This document shows positions 16,428 through 26,946 of a stretch of 59,312 nucleotides of DNA, piece by piece. Numbering within the stretch: position 1 is the stretch's first letter; each line of letters opens with the position of its first letter. The DNA is from an uncultured Tenacibaculum sp. (GTDB taxonomy: Bacteria > Bacteroidota > Bacteroidia > Flavobacteriales > Flavobacteriaceae), in contig NZ_CANMMT010000002.1 in NCBI RefSeq assembly GCF_947499065.1, forward strand, positions 1 to 59,312, read 5' to 3'. The translations under genes were made by a program, and so were the position numbers. Under the pieces are notes generated by a model. The model did not search any database. It saw only the letters and a program-made list of their open reading frames with translations, and was not told where the DNA came from.

Positions 16428-16883
16428 ATGAAGTTTACACCTCGAAAAATTAATTTTTTTACATTATTCAAATTACCATCTGCATATTTATGTGGAATAA
16501 GGGTAAAATCAATTTCTAATGAAAAATCTCTGGTAGGAGTTAAGCATAAATGGATTAATCAAAACCCATTTAAAAGTATGTTTTGGGCTGTTCAAGGAAT
16601 GGCAGCAGAACTATCTACTGGTATTTTGGTTATGCAAGCAATTGATAACTCAGGAAAAAAAGTTTCAATGTTAGTTACCAATATGAATGCAACCTTTACC
16701 AAAAAGGCAACAGGAAAAATTAAATTTGAATGCAATGATGGTTTGGCAATTGAAAAAGCAATTCAAAAATCTGTTGAAACTGGAGAAGGACAGACTGTTT
16801 TAGTTACTTCTGAAGGAATTAATAAAGAAGGTATTTCTGTTTCTAAATTTGAATTTGAATGGAGTTTAAAAGTTAAAAATTAA
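16428..16883 (+). CDS. DUF4442 domain-containing protein (hotdog, thioesterase-like)
   Basis: About 151 residues from the ATG at 16428 (MKFTPRKINFF). Typical DUF4442 features are KLPSAYLCGIRVKSI, HKWINQNPFKSMFWAVQGMAAELSTG and a C-terminal FEFEWSLKVKN. The family has a hotdog fold like YiiD and acyl-CoA thioesterases, but many members are uncharacterised. An in-frame TTG at 16407 would add seven residues and is not preceded by anything better, so the ATG is preferred. It is divergent from the PspC operon and 75 nt upstream of the AIM24 gene on the same strand. Confidence 0.85.
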   Translation: MKFTPRKINFFTLFKLPSAYLCGIRVKSISNEKSLVGVKHKWINQNPFKSMFWAVQGMAAELSTGILVMQAIDNSGKKVSMLVTNMNATFTKKATGKIKFECNDGLAIEKAIQKSVETGEGQTVLVTSEGINKEGISVSKFEFEWSLKVKN

Positions 16884-16958
16884 TTTTATTTCAATGTTAG
16901 ATTGTAACAAAAAAGAGAAATAATATTCTAATAGACAGATTAATTAAACAAAATACTT

Positions 16959-17759
16959 ATGAATGCACATGAAATAGATTACCGCATTTTTGGAGAAGAA
17001 ATGCAATATGTAGAAATTGAATTAGATCCTCAAGAAGGAGTGGTAGCTGAAGCAGGAAGTTTTATGATGATGGATTCGGCTATTAAAATGAATACTATTT
17101 TTGGTGATGGTTCAAATCAAGAAAAAGGTTTATTGGGAAAAATATTTTCTGCTGGAAAAAGAATTTTAACAGGAGAAAGTTTATTTATGACTGTTTTTAC
17201 TAATGATGGTCAAGGAAAGAAACAAGTTTCATTTGCATCTCCTTATCCAGGGAAAATTATTCCAATTGATTTGACTGAATATAACGGTAAGTTCATTTGC
17301 CAAAAAGATGCTTTTTTATGTGCTGCTAAAGGAGTTTCTATAGGTATAGAATTTTCAAAGCGTTTAGGAAGAGGTTTGTTTGGAGGTGAAGGTTTTATTA
17401 TGGAAAAACTGGAAGGTGATGGTATGGCATTTGTGCATGCAGGAGGAACAATGGCAAAAAAAGTATTACAACCAGGAGAAGTTTTAAAGGTAGATACAGG
17501 TTGTATTGTTGGTTTTACACAAGATGTTGATTATGACATTGAATTTGTAGGTGGAATTAAAAACACAGTTTTTGGTGGAGAAGGTTTGTTTTTTGCTACG
17601 CTTAAGGGGCCTGGAACTGTTTATATTCAATCATTGCCATTTAGTAGGTTAGCTGGTAGAGTTTTAGCTATGGCTCCACAAACAGGTAGAGGAGATAAAG
17701 GTGAAGGAAGTATTTTAGGAGGATTAGGAGATATTATTGACGGAGATAATAGATTTTAA
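16959..17759 (+). CDS. TIGR00266 / AIM24 family protein
   Basis: 266 residues forming the beta-rich AIM24 (mitochondrial biogenesis-like) fold. Diagnostic stretches are [20 protein letters not shown] near the N-terminus, [49 protein letters not shown] and [20 protein letters not shown]. No signal peptide is present. Its biochemical role is unknown; homologues are widespread in bacteria and often near membrane-stress genes. It ends 21 nt before a bidirectional terminator. Confidence 0.92.
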   Translation: MNAHEIDYRIFGEEMQYVEIELDPQEGVVAEAGSFMMMDSAIKMNTIFGDGSNQEKGLLGKIFSAGKRILTGESLFMTVFTNDGQGKKQVSFASPYPGKIIPIDLTEYNGKFICQKDAFLCAAKGVSIGIEFSKRLGRGLFGGEGFIMEKLEGDGMAFVHAGGTMAKKVLQPGEVLKVDTGCIVGFTQDVDYDIEFVGGIKNTVFGGEGLFFATLKGPGTVYIQSLPFSRLAGRVLAMAPQTGRGDKGEGSILGGLGDIIDGDNRF

Positions 17760-17780
17760 TTTATAAATAAGAGATATAAA

Positions 17781-17807
17781 AAAAACCGCTATTAAGCGGT
17801 TTTTTTA
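17781..17807. terminator. Bidirectional intrinsic terminator
   Basis: AAAAACCGCT (17781-17790) pairs with AGCGGTTTTT (17795-17804) around ATTA, followed by more T. It separates the convergent AIM24 and TlpA lipoprotein genes. Confidence 0.88.
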
Positions 17808-17824
17808 TGGTGAAAAGATTTTTT

Positions 17825-19222
17825 TTAAACTCCTAAATCATCAAATATCTTGATTAATTTTTCTCCTTGTGATGGAGCAGGAGCATTAGGATTTACAATT
17901 TTTCCATCAGGGTCAATAAGGATAAACTTAGGTAATCCTTTGATTAAGAATTTTTGAGCCCACTCTAAATCGTCTTGTTTTTTTCCACTGAATAATTGTA
18001 TTCCAGTCATTTCTCTGTCAACAATAGTTTGCTTCCATTTTTCAAAGTCTCTTCTATCATCAACACTTATACTAACAAATTCAATGTTTTTTCCGTGATA
18101 TTCTTCTTCTAATCTTTTTAATAAAGGAATTTCTCTTTTACAGAAAGCACACCAAGTAGCCCAAACATCAATGTATAAGTATTTTCCTTTACCTAATAAA
18201 TCGTCAAAAGAAGTAGTACCTCCATTGTAATTTTTGAAGTTTTCAAATTTAGGTGCTGGTTGTCCCTTGGCAGTTGTTTTTAAGATGTTGTAACTTTTAG
18301 ATACTTCATCTTTATGTTTCTTGTTTGTAGAGTAAGCCATGAACTTATTATAGAACTCTTTTAAATTATCAGTATAAGTAATACTGTTTTTAGCGCTAGT
18401 GTATAATAAGTCGTTTTTAGCAATAGAATCGTTAACTTCTGTTTGAACAGTTTCTAAGTAAGTTAAGTAATAGTCTTCACCGTCTTTGTTCTTCTCTTTA
18501 GCTTTCAGGTCTAATAATTCTAAAAGCATTTTTCTGTATGAATATGAGTTCATGTAATCATATCCACTACTAAAATTAAAGTTTTCTGTAGGACTTGGGA
18601 AGTCTTCAGAAACAACAAAATCTGAATTTCCAGTTAAAGTTCTGTGGAAATCTTGGTAGTTGTTTATGTTTCTTAAGTATTCATAATCTATGTTTCTAAC
18701 TTCGTTTTTAAGAAAATCAGCTGGTAAATTACTAGAAATAGACAATTCAGTTAAAGCATCTTTATACTCGTCCATTTTATCTAAAAACTCTCCTTCTTCT
18801 AATGAGAAAAGCTCATTTGCATTTATTAATATTTCTGGAAACTTTGCTCTTTTTTTAACGAAGTATGTATTGATTTTTTCATTAGTTCCTTCAAACTTTC
18901 CATTAAAGTTGCTAGGGTCTCCTTTTTTATAATCAAAAACAATTCCTGTATTTACAGTATCGTTAAGGTATAAGTTAAAATGTTTTTTGTTAGTTCTTAA
19001 AGTATAGTTTCCATTTCTATCAATTCGTATTGTGTCTGAGAAAGTACCAGTCTTTTTGTCGAATTTTATTTTTTTGCTAAAATTGAAGCCTTCTAAAGTA
19101 ACATCTCGTTTTTTATAATTTTCAATTTTTCCTGATAAAATTAAATAATCTTTTACAGGTTTTTCTTTTGTACATGAAATTATGGTAACTCCTATGAGGG
19201 CTAAAAGTACTATTCTTTTCAT
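17825..19222 (-). CDS. TlpA-family thiol-disulfide oxidoreductase lipoprotein
   Basis: 465 residues. A lipoprotein signal peptide (MKRIVLLALIGVTIISC, lipobox Cys17) is followed by a beta-rich N-terminal domain of the DUF4369 kind (about 25-120), a long helical middle, and a C-terminal thioredoxin fold with the redox motif WATWCAFCKREIPLL (about residue 355), VSISVDDRRDFEKWK and LPKFILIDPDGKIV. It should reduce or isomerise disulfides in the periplasm or at the outer membrane. Bacteroidota carry many such proteins with unknown partners. The gene stands alone; the 282-nt gap upstream, towards clpC, holds only clpC's terminator and AT-rich DNA. Confidence 0.93.
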   Translation of the reverse strand: MKRIVLLALIGVTIISCTKEKPVKDYLILSGKIENYKKRDVTLEGFNFSKKIKFDKKTGTFSDTIRIDRNGNYTLRTNKKHFNLYLNDTVNTGIVFDYKKGDPSNFNGKFEGTNEKINTYFVKKRAKFPEILINANELFSLEEGEFLDKMDEYKDALTELSISSNLPADFLKNEVRNIDYEYLRNINNYQDFHRTLTGNSDFVVSEDFPSPTENFNFSSGYDYMNSYSYRKMLLELLDLKAKEKNKDGEDYYLTYLETVQTEVNDSIAKNDLLYTSAKNSITYTDNLKEFYNKFMAYSTNKKHKDEVSKSYNILKTTAKGQPAPKFENFKNYNGGTTSFDDLLGKGKYLYIDVWATWCAFCKREIPLLKRLEEEYHGKNIEFVSISVDDRRDFEKWKQTIVDREMTGIQLFSGKKQDDLEWAQKFLIKGLPKFILIDPDGKIVNPNAPAPSQGEKLIKIFDDLGV

Positions 19223-19464
19223 TGTTTAGTTTTTAAGGTGAATAAGGCGTCGAAGTTAGTTTTTTTAGTTTTTTTATCAAAGATTTTAACAAAAAAAATA
19301 AAATATAAAAAATATTTTACGATTTAAAAGTTTGATTTTAAAAGTTTTTTAGGTATAGCTTTGTTAATTTTTTAAATAAATTAAACAGGTAGGATAGTTT
19401 AATTAATGCTTTTAAAAAGGAAAAAGCATACTGTTTTTCTTTATTATTTATAAAGAAAGTATAA

Positions 19465-19496
19465 AAAAGACCTAAGTAATTAAACTTAGGCCTTTT
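19465..19496 (-). terminator. Intrinsic terminator of clpC
   Basis: CCTAAGT (19471-19477) pairs with ACTTAGG (19484-19490), with A/T extensions on both sides that give a T run on the reverse strand. It begins 9 nt after the clpC stop. Confidence 0.82.
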
Positions 19497-19504
19497 TGGA
19501 AATA

Positions 19505-22057
19505 TTATTCATCTATTTCTGTTCTAGATTCTTCAGGTTTATCACCTTTTTCGATTTTAATGACAAGCTTATTATCTTTTTCATTTAAATCCATAAAAAT
19601 AGAATCACCTTCATCTAGTTTAGAGTTTACAATCTCTTCAGCTAAAGAGTCTTCAATGTATTTTTGAATAGCTCTTTTTAAAGGTCTAGCTCCGTATTGT
19701 TTGTCATAACCTTTGTCAGCAATATAATCTTTAGCTTTTTCACTTAAAGTTAAATTGTAACCTAAGTCAGCAATACGCTTTAATAGTTTATCTAACTCTA
19801 TGTCTATAATGCTATGGATATCCTTACGTTCTAAAGAGTTGAAAATAATAACATCATCAATACGATTTAAGAATTCAGGAGCAAATGACTTTTTCAAAGC
19901 TCCTTCAATAATACTCTTAGCATGAGCATCTTCTTGATCTTTCTTAGAAGTAGTACCGAAACCAACACCCGCACCAAATTCTTTTACTTTACGGGCACCA
20001 ATATTAGATGTCATTATTATAATGGTGTTTCTAAAATCAATCTTTCTACCAAGACTGTCTGTAATATGTCCATCATCCAAAACTTGTAAAAGCATATTGA
20101 AAACATCTGGATGCGCTTTTTCAATTTCATCTAAAAGAATTACAGAATAAGGCTTACGACGAACTTTTTCAGTTAATTGTCCACCTTCTTCATATCCTAC
20201 ATAACCTGGAGGTGCTCCAATAAGTCTAGAAATAGCAAACTTTTCCATGTATTCACTCATATCAATTCTAATTAACGAATCGTCAGAGTCAAATAATTCA
20301 CGTGCTAATATTTTTGCTAATTGAGTTTTTCCAACACCAGTTGATCCAAGGAAAATAAATGAACCAATAGGTTTGTTAGGGTCTTTTAAACCAACTCTAT
20401 TACGTTGAATAGCTTTTACAACTTTTGCTACAGCTTCATCTTGACCAATTACCTTTCCTTTAATTAAGTTAGGTAGTTCAGCTAAACGACTACTTTCAGC
20501 TTCAGCTACACGATTTACAGGAATTCCTGTCATCATTGATACAACTTCTGCTACATTATCTTCAGTAACGGTTTCTCTATGAAGTTTAGAATCCTCTTCC
20601 CATTGGTTTTGAGCTGATTCTAAAGCTGTTTCTATGTTTTTTTCGTCGTCTCTAAGCTTTGCTGCCTCTTCGTATTTTTGACCGCTTACAGCCTTTGTTT
20701 TACGTTCGCGAATTTCATCTAGTTTAGATTCTAATTCTAAAATTTGTTGAGGAACAACAATATTAGTAATATGAATTCTAGAACCTGCTTCATCTAAAGC
20801 ATCAATAGCTTTGTCTGGAAGAAACCTATCAGTCATATAACGATTGGTTAATTTTACACAAGCTTCTATAGCTTCATCTGTAAAAGATACATGATGATGC
20901 GCTTCGTATTTACCTTTTATATTATGTAAAATTTGTACAGTTTCCTCAACAGTTGTTGGGTCAACAATTACTTTTTGGAAACGACGTTCTAATGCTCCGT
21001 CTTTTTCAATATTAGTTCTATATTCATCTAAAGTAGTAGCACCTATACATTGAATTTCACCTCTAGCTAAAGCAGGTTTTAACATGTTTGAAGCATCTAA
21101 TGATCCTGTAGCGCCACCAGCTCCAACAATTGTATGGATTTCATCAATAAATAAAATGATGTCATCATTTTTTTCAAGTTCATTCATTAAGGCTTTCATT
21201 CTCTCCTCGAATTGACCTCTGTATTTTGTTCCAGCAACTAAACTTGCTAAATCAAGAGAAACAATACGTTTATCGAATAAGATTCTAGAAACCTTTCTGT
21301 TTACTATTCTAAGAGCTAATCCTTCAGCAATAGCAGACTTACCAACACCAGGTTCTCCAATTAACATTGGATTGTTCTTTTTTCTTCTACTTAAAATTTG
21401 AGAAACACGTTCAATTTCTTTAATACGTCCAACAACTGGATCTAATTTACCACCAATGGCTAATGCTGTTAAATCACGACCGAAATTATCTAAAACTGGT
21501 GTTTTAGATTTTTTAGGCTGCTTTCCTTTAGAAGGTTGTTGTCCATAAGGATTAGATTTTTCTTCAGAAAAATCATCGTCAGAAGGTGTTTCAGCCATAG
21601 GAGATAAGTAATTATCTTCAACGTGTAATTGTTTATATAAAGCTTTAGCTTGTTCGTAATCTACATCATACTTTTGAAGTAACTTCGTTGTAGGGTCATT
21701 CTCATTACGTAAAATACATAATAATAAATGTGCAGTATTTATAGAATTACTTTGGTATAACTTTGCTTCTAAAAATGTAGTTTTTATAGCTTTCTCTGCT
21801 TGTCTAGTAAGATGCAAACTTTTCTTTTCTACGTTAGCTACATAAGGGGTCGTAGGATTTAATTTTTCTAATTTATTACGTACCAAATCTAAATCCACAT
21901 CGAAAGTAGTTAATATCTCGATGGCTTTTCCGTCTCCTTTCCTTATCAAACCTAACAATAGATGTTCAGTTCCAATAAAATCATGACCTAATCTTAAGGC
22001 TTCTTCTTTACTGAAAGTAATTACATCTCTAACTTGTGGTGAAAAATTATCGTCCAT
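19505..22057 (-). CDS. clpC: ATP-dependent Clp protease ATP-binding subunit ClpC
   Basis: 850 residues, full length for ClpC. Two Clp N repeats (SKEEALRLGHDFIGTEHLLLG, then a second at about 80-150), D1 with GEPGVGKSA (about 233) and ILFIDEIHTIVGAGG, the UVR segment in the middle region (KYEEAAKLRDDE, about 445), D2 with FLGSTGVGKTQLAK (about 569) and VILLDEIEKAHPD. It is the HSP100 unfoldase that feeds ClpP and degrades damaged proteins, often with a McsB-type or adaptor system elsewhere. It is divergent from gyrA. The acidic C-terminal tail ends EESRTEIDE. Confidence 0.96.
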   Translation of the reverse strand: MDDNFSPQVRDVITFSKEEALRLGHDFIGTEHLLLGLIRKGDGKAIEILTTFDVDLDLVRNKLEKLNPTTPYVANVEKKSLHLTRQAEKAIKTTFLEAKLYQSNSINTAHLLLCILRNENDPTTKLLQKYDVDYEQAKALYKQLHVEDNYLSPMAETPSDDDFSEEKSNPYGQQPSKGKQPKKSKTPVLDNFGRDLTALAIGGKLDPVVGRIKEIERVSQILSRRKKNNPMLIGEPGVGKSAIAEGLALRIVNRKVSRILFDKRIVSLDLASLVAGTKYRGQFEERMKALMNELEKNDDIILFIDEIHTIVGAGGATGSLDASNMLKPALARGEIQCIGATTLDEYRTNIEKDGALERRFQKVIVDPTTVEETVQILHNIKGKYEAHHHVSFTDEAIEACVKLTNRYMTDRFLPDKAIDALDEAGSRIHITNIVVPQQILELESKLDEIRERKTKAVSGQKYEEAAKLRDDEKNIETALESAQNQWEEDSKLHRETVTEDNVAEVVSMMTGIPVNRVAEAESSRLAELPNLIKGKVIGQDEAVAKVVKAIQRNRVGLKDPNKPIGSFIFLGSTGVGKTQLAKILARELFDSDDSLIRIDMSEYMEKFAISRLIGAPPGYVGYEEGGQLTEKVRRKPYSVILLDEIEKAHPDVFNMLLQVLDDGHITDSLGRKIDFRNTIIIMTSNIGARKVKEFGAGVGFGTTSKKDQEDAHAKSIIEGALKKSFAPEFLNRIDDVIIFNSLERKDIHSIIDIELDKLLKRIADLGYNLTLSEKAKDYIADKGYDKQYGARPLKRAIQKYIEDSLAEEIVNSKLDEGDSIFMDLNEKDNKLVIKIEKGDKPEESRTEIDE

Positions 22058-22234
22058 AAATTTTATTTGTATCTGTGTAAAGTTAGTAAGTTTTTTTCTT
22101 TAAAAATACAAAAAAGATGCCAATAGTTTTAAAAAGTTATTCTTGTCATGTTTTTTTTTAAAGAGTGACAAAAATTGTTAATAAATATCAACAAAAGAAT
22201 AAAGATATTTTTTGTGTATAAATAGGTATTGTAG

Positions 22235-22316
22235 TATCTTGCAATGTTTTAGAAAATACGGTTTGTTTAACTGTATTTTAGAAGTGGGTTTTATCAAGTG
22301 TAAAATTCACTTTTTT
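22235..22316 (+). promoter_or_regulatory. gyrA promoter and structured leader
   Basis: A candidate -7 box TATCTTG (22235-22241) has a TTG about 20 nt upstream. The roughly 100-nt leader contains an 11-bp hairpin (22253-22263 with 22269-22279, one G-U wobble) and then a weaker AAGTG/CACTT hairpin (22296-22312) running into six T residues, the outline of a weak attenuator. Neither structure is proven. Confidence 0.4.
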
Positions 22317-22352
22317 GACGAAAATGAGTACTAATATTTTAAAAGAAAATAT

Positions 22353-24857
22353 ATGGCAGATGGCGAAAAGTTGATTCCTATCAATATTGAAGAACAAATG
22401 AAATCAGCTTACATTGATTATTCAATGTCAGTAATTGTATCAAGAGCATTACCAGATGTTAGAGACGGTTTAAAACCAGTTCACCGACGAGTTTTATTTG
22501 GAATGCATGAATTAGGAATCAAAGCTACAGGAGCCTATAAGAAATCAGCTAGAATTGTAGGAGAGGTATTAGGTAAGTATCACCCACACGGTGATACATC
22601 TGTATACGATTCTATGGTACGTATGGCTCAAGATTGGAGTGTACGTTATATGATGGTTGATGGACAAGGTAACTTTGGATCGGTAGATGGAGATAGTCCT
22701 GCAGCAATGCGTTATACGGAGGTGAGAATGCAGAAGATATCAGAGGATATGTTAGCAGATATTGAAAAAGATACTGTTGATCATAAATTAAACTTTGATG
22801 ATACTTTAAAAGAGCCTACGGTATTACCTACTCGTATACCTAACTTATTAGTAAATGGAGCGTCTGGAATTGCAGTAGGTATGGCAACTAATATGGCTCC
22901 TCACAACTTAACAGAAGTTGTAAATGGTACTGTTGCTTATATTGATAATAGAGATATAGAAATTGATGAGTTAATGCAACACATCAAAGCTCCAGATTTT
23001 CCTACTGGAGGTATTATCTATGGTTATGATGGTGTTCGTGATGCTTTTCATACTGGTCGTGGACGTATTGTAATGCGTGCTAAAGCTACCATAGAAGAGG
23101 TTAAAGGAAGAGAATGTATTATTGTAACAGAAATTCCTTTCCAAGTTAACAAAGCAGAAATGATTAAGAAAACTGCTGAGTTAGTTAACGATAAGAAATT
23201 AGAAGGAATCTCGAATATACGTGATGAATCTGATAGAAAAGGAATGCGTGTTGTATATGTTTTAAAACGTGATGCAATTCCTAATATCGTTTTAAATAAA
23301 TTATATAAATATACTCAATTACAAACGTCTTTTAGCGTAAACAACATTGCTTTAGTAAATGGAAGACCAGAGCAATTAAATTTAAAAGAATTAATTCACC
23401 ATTTTGTTGAGCATAGACATGAAGTAGTTGTTCGTAGAACAGAATTTGAATTAAAGAAAGCTGAGGCAAGAGCTCATATTTTAGAAGGTCTAATTATAGC
23501 TTCTGATAATATTGATGAAGTAATTGCTATTATCCGTGGATCTAATAATGCAGACGAAGCTAGAGCTAAATTAGTAGAGCGTTTTGAACTGACAGAAATT
23601 CAGGCAAGAGCAATTGTAGAAATGCGTTTACGTCAGTTAACAGGACTAGAACAAGATAAATTACGTGCGGAGTATGATGAAATTATGATAACTATTGCAG
23701 ACTTAAAAGATATTTTATCAAATGAGTCTAGACGTTATCAAATTATAAAAGACGAGTTAATCCATATTAGAGATAAGTATGGAGATGATCGTCGTTCAGA
23801 AATAGAATATGCTGGAGGGGATATGCGTATCGAAGATATGATTCCTAACTCTAAAGTTGTAGTTACTATTTCACATGCAGGATATGTAAAACGTACAAAC
23901 TTAGATGAATATAAAGTTCAAAATAGAGGAGGACGTGGACAAAAAGGAGCTACAACTCGTAATGAGGACTTCTTAGAACACTTATTTGTAGGAACAAATC
24001 ACCAGTATATGTTATTCTTTACTCAAAAAGGAAAAGTATTCTGGATGAGAGTTTATGAGATTCCAGAAGGAGGGAAGAATACCAAAGGTAGAGCAATCCA
24101 AAACCTTATTAATATTGAACAAGATGATAAAGTAAAAGCATTCTTGGTTACTGGAGACTTAAAAGATGAAAGTTATATCAATAGCCACTATGTGATTATG
24201 GCAACTAAGAGAGGTCAGGTAAAAAAGACTCCTTTAGAGCAATATTCACGTCCAAGAACAAATGGTATCAACGCAATTACTATTAAAGAAGGTGATGAAT
24301 TATTAGAAGCAAAGTTAACTACGGGTGATAGCCAAGTAATGTTAGCATTAAAGTCTGGTAAATCAATTCGATTTGAAGAAGCTAAGACTAGACCAATGGG
24401 AAGAACTGCATCTGGAGTAAGAGGAATTACCTTAATGCATGAGAATGATGAAGTAGTTGGTATGGTTGCAGTAAATGATATGGATAGTAATATTTTAGTG
24501 GTTTCTGAAAAAGGATATGGAAAACGTTCTAAATTAGAAGATTATCGTATTACAAACCGTGGAGGAAAAGGAGTTAAAACTCTAAATATATCGGAAAAAA
24601 CAGGAGAATTAGTAGCAATTAAAAATGTTGATGATTCGAATGATTTAATGATTATTAATAAATCCGGACTTACTATTCGTTTGGCTGTTGAAGATTTACG
24701 TGTTATGGGACGTGCAACACAAGGGGTTAGATTGATTAACATTAAAGGTAAAGATAGTATAGCTGCTGTAGCAAAAGTTATGCATGAAAAAGAAGAAGAT
24801 GAAAATGGCATGGAAATTGAAAATCAAGAATCAAACGAAAGTCAAGAACAACAATAA
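22353..24857 (+). CDS. gyrA: DNA gyrase subunit A
   Basis: 834 residues. The N-terminal breakage-reunion domain has [20 protein letters not shown], the quinolone-resistance region [19 protein letters not shown] and active-site Tyr121 in [10 protein letters not shown]. The C-terminal domain has a GyrA box of the form [10 protein letters not shown] (about 528) and six-bladed repeats such as [12 protein letters not shown] and [11 protein letters not shown], followed by an acidic tail. It introduces negative supercoils with GyrB. Position 82 (equivalent to Ser83 in E. coli) is Thr and position 86 (Asp87) is Asp, so no resistance mutation is apparent. A TPR gene follows 16 nt later. Confidence 0.97.
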   Translation: MADGEKLIPINIEEQMKSAYIDYSMSVIVSRALPDVRDGLKPVHRRVLFGMHELGIKATGAYKKSARIVGEVLGKYHPHGDTSVYDSMVRMAQDWSVRYMMVDGQGNFGSVDGDSPAAMRYTEVRMQKISEDMLADIEKDTVDHKLNFDDTLKEPTVLPTRIPNLLVNGASGIAVGMATNMAPHNLTEVVNGTVAYIDNRDIEIDELMQHIKAPDFPTGGIIYGYDGVRDAFHTGRGRIVMRAKATIEEVKGRECIIVTEIPFQVNKAEMIKKTAELVNDKKLEGISNIRDESDRKGMRVVYVLKRDAIPNIVLNKLYKYTQLQTSFSVNNIALVNGRPEQLNLKELIHHFVEHRHEVVVRRTEFELKKAEARAHILEGLIIASDNIDEVIAIIRGSNNADEARAKLVERFELTEIQARAIVEMRLRQLTGLEQDKLRAEYDEIMITIADLKDILSNESRRYQIIKDELIHIRDKYGDDRRSEIEYAGGDMRIEDMIPNSKVVVTISHAGYVKRTNLDEYKVQNRGGRGQKGATTRNEDFLEHLFVGTNHQYMLFFTQKGKVFWMRVYEIPEGGKNTKGRAIQNLINIEQDDKVKAFLVTGDLKDESYINSHYVIMATKRGQVKKTPLEQYSRPRTNGINAITIKEGDELLEAKLTTGDSQVMLALKSGKSIRFEEAKTRPMGRTASGVRGITLMHENDEVVGMVAVNDMDSNILVVSEKGYGKRSKLEDYRITNRGGKGVKTLNISEKTGELVAIKNVDDSNDLMIINKSGLTIRLAVEDLRVMGRATQGVRLINIKGKDSIAAVAKVMHEKEEDENGMEIENQESNESQEQQ

Positions 24858-24873
24858 ATAAACTAGATTAAAA

Positions 24874-26109
24874 ATGAAAAAACAAATATTAACTCTTTCA
24901 TTAGGATTATTGTCATTAGGATTAATGGCACAGAAATCTGAGTTAAAAGCCGCTGAGAAAGCAATAAAAAAGCAAGATGTTAATAGTGCAATCTCAATAT
25001 TAAACTCTATTGAAGGAGATTTAATGATGAACGGTGAAGATAAGTATAAGTCTAAATTTTATTTCTTAAAGGGTAAAGCTTTAGCTACCAAAAAAGATTA
25101 TAAAAATGCAGCTGATGCTCTAAATGCTTTATTAGCTATGGGTAAAACTAAATATACAAATGAAGCTCAACCATTATTAAGTCAAATAATTCAAGATGTT
25201 TCTAAAAAAGCAATTGACTTATATAATAATAAGAAAGATTATAAAAATGCAGCTGATAACTTTTATTTAACTTATGTTTTAAGTCCGAATGATACATCAT
25301 TTGTATATAATGCAGCAGTTTCGGCTACTCAAGCTAAAGATTATGAAGGAGCTATTAAATATTATAAAGAGTTAAGGAAAGTTGGTTATACAGGTATAGA
25401 AACTCAATATCTAGCAACAAACACAACTAGTGGTAAGGTAGAGAATTTAGGTTCAAAACAAAATAGAGATTTAATGGTTAAATCTAAGCAGTATATAAAA
25501 CCTGAAGATAGATTTTCTGAGTCAAAAACGGCTACAATAGTAAAGAATATAGCGTTAATTTTAAAAGAGCAAGGAAAGACAGATGAAGCAATAGCTGCTT
25601 TTAAAGAAGCTAGAAGTTCTAATAAAAAGGATTTGAATTTAATTTTAAATGAAGCTCAATTATATGTAGATTTAGGTAAAATGGATAAATTTGGAGAGTT
25701 AATGAATGAAGCAGTTGCTTTAGATCCTAATAATCCAACCTTATATTATAATTTAGGTGTGGTTAATTTTAACCAAGGAAGAATGGAAGAGGCTAAAAAA
25801 TACTACAAAAAAGCAGTTGAGTTAAAACCTGATTATGCAGATGCTTACATGAATTTAGCAGTAGTTGTTTTAGATAAAGATAAAGCAATTGTTGAAGAAA
25901 TGAATAAAAATTTATCGAACTTTAAAAAATACGATGAATTAGCATTAAAACAAAAAGAGGTATATAAAGAAGCTTTACCATATTTAGAAAAAGCAAATAA
26001 ATTAAATAAAAGTATTGATACTGTTAAAACTTTAATGAATTTATATGAAGTTTTAGAAATGGAAGATAAAGCTAAAGAATTTAGAGATTTATATAAATCA
26101 ATGAAATAA
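24874..26109 (+). CDS. Tetratricopeptide-repeat protein, exported
   Basis: 411 residues with a signal peptide (MKKQILTLSLGLLSLGLMAQ). At least four TPR-like units can be seen: DYKNAADALNALLAMGK, DYKNAADNFYLTYVLSPN, KTDEAIAAFKEARSSN and the clear pair NPTLYYNLGVVNFNQGRM / YADAYMNLAVVVLDKDK. TPRs are protein-protein adaptors; the partner is unknown. The gene follows gyrA by 16 nt on the same strand and may be co-transcribed, and it ends on a strong terminator. Confidence 0.9.
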   Translation: MKKQILTLSLGLLSLGLMAQKSELKAAEKAIKKQDVNSAISILNSIEGDLMMNGEDKYKSKFYFLKGKALATKKDYKNAADALNALLAMGKTKYTNEAQPLLSQIIQDVSKKAIDLYNNKKDYKNAADNFYLTYVLSPNDTSFVYNAAVSATQAKDYEGAIKYYKELRKVGYTGIETQYLATNTTSGKVENLGSKQNRDLMVKSKQYIKPEDRFSESKTATIVKNIALILKEQGKTDEAIAAFKEARSSNKKDLNLILNEAQLYVDLGKMDKFGELMNEAVALDPNNPTLYYNLGVVNFNQGRMEEAKKYYKKAVELKPDYADAYMNLAVVVLDKDKAIVEEMNKNLSNFKKYDELALKQKEVYKEALPYLEKANKLNKSIDTVKTLMNLYEVLEMEDKAKEFRDLYKSMK

Positions 26110-26129
26110 AATAATATTTCATAAATTAA

Positions 26130-26160
26130 AAACCGAAACTTTTAGTTTCGGTTTTTTTTT
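26130..26160 (+). terminator. Intrinsic terminator of the TPR gene
   Basis: AAACCGAAACT (26130-26140) pairs with AGTTTCGGTTT (26144-26154), followed by a run of T. It closes the gyrA-TPR unit. Confidence 0.9.
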
Positions 26161-26171
26161 CAAAAAATAAT

Positions 26172-26918
26172 ATGATTCAGAACGTAATAAAAGGAATTAA
26201 AGCATATTTCGGAGCTTTTCAATTAATATCTAAATTAAAACTGTGGAAATATTTTACAATTCCCATTATAATAAGTTTATTAACAGCAATTGCTGTTGGA
26301 GGTTTTGCTTACGGACTGTCCGATAACTTAGGACATTATCTAGCTGATTTTTGGAAATGGGAATTTGGCAAGGAAACGTTTGAAGTAATCAGTACTTTTT
26401 TAAGTGGACTGTTAATAATAACAATTGGTTTGGTTTTATATAAACATATTGTAATGGCATTATCAGCTCCTTTTATGAGTCCAGTATCTGAAAAAATAGA
26501 AAACTACATGGTAGGAGAAAGCCATCAACATAGAAATACAAGTTTTCAAGAACAATTAATTAGAGGAATTCGAATAAATATTAGAAACTTTATTAGAGGT
26601 ATTTTTTTAACAATAATAATTTTACTTTTTGGGTTAATACCAGTAATAGGCATAGTTTCTACAGTATTGTTATTCTTAGTGCAAGCATACTATGCCGGAT
26701 TTGGTAATATGGATTATACTTTAGAACGTCATTTTAGGTATAAAGAGAGTGTCCGTTTTGTAAAAGAAAATAAAGGATTAGCTATAGGAAATGGAATTGT
26801 TTTTATACTTTTTTTATTAATACCTGTTGTTGGAGTATTATTAGTTTTACCATTATCAGTTACAGCAGCTACTACAGAAACTATTAAAAAAATTCAATTA
26901 AAAGAATTACCAGAATAA
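26172..26918 (+). CDS. EI24/CysZ-like membrane protein
   Basis: 248 residues with four or more hydrophobic segments. Features include GIKAYFGAFQLISKLKLWKY at the start, HIVMALSAPFMSPVSEKIE, and FLVQAYYAGFGNMDYTLERH. The EI24 domain family includes the sulfate permease CysZ, but no sulfate role can be claimed. Preceded by the TPR terminator, followed 28 nt later by hemF. Confidence 0.85.
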   Translation: MIQNVIKGIKAYFGAFQLISKLKLWKYFTIPIIISLLTAIAVGGFAYGLSDNLGHYLADFWKWEFGKETFEVISTFLSGLLIITIGLVLYKHIVMALSAPFMSPVSEKIENYMVGESHQHRNTSFQEQLIRGIRINIRNFIRGIFLTIIILLFGLIPVIGIVSTVLLFLVQAYYAGFGNMDYTLERHFRYKESVRFVKENKGLAIGNGIVFILFLLIPVVGVLLVLPLSVTAATTETIKKIQLKELPE

Positions 26919-26946
26919 GTACTTTTGTAAATCAAGAATTAAATAA

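Noticed and set aside
16903..16909. TGTAACA upstream of the AIM24 gene, considered as another ECF promoter
   Set aside because: No GTC at the right distance; the following DNA is a plain AT-rich stretch.
22596..22620. GyrA Thr82 (Ser83 equivalent), considered as a quinolone-resistance change
   Set aside because: Thr at this position is the wild-type residue in several susceptible bacteria, so it is not evidence of resistance.
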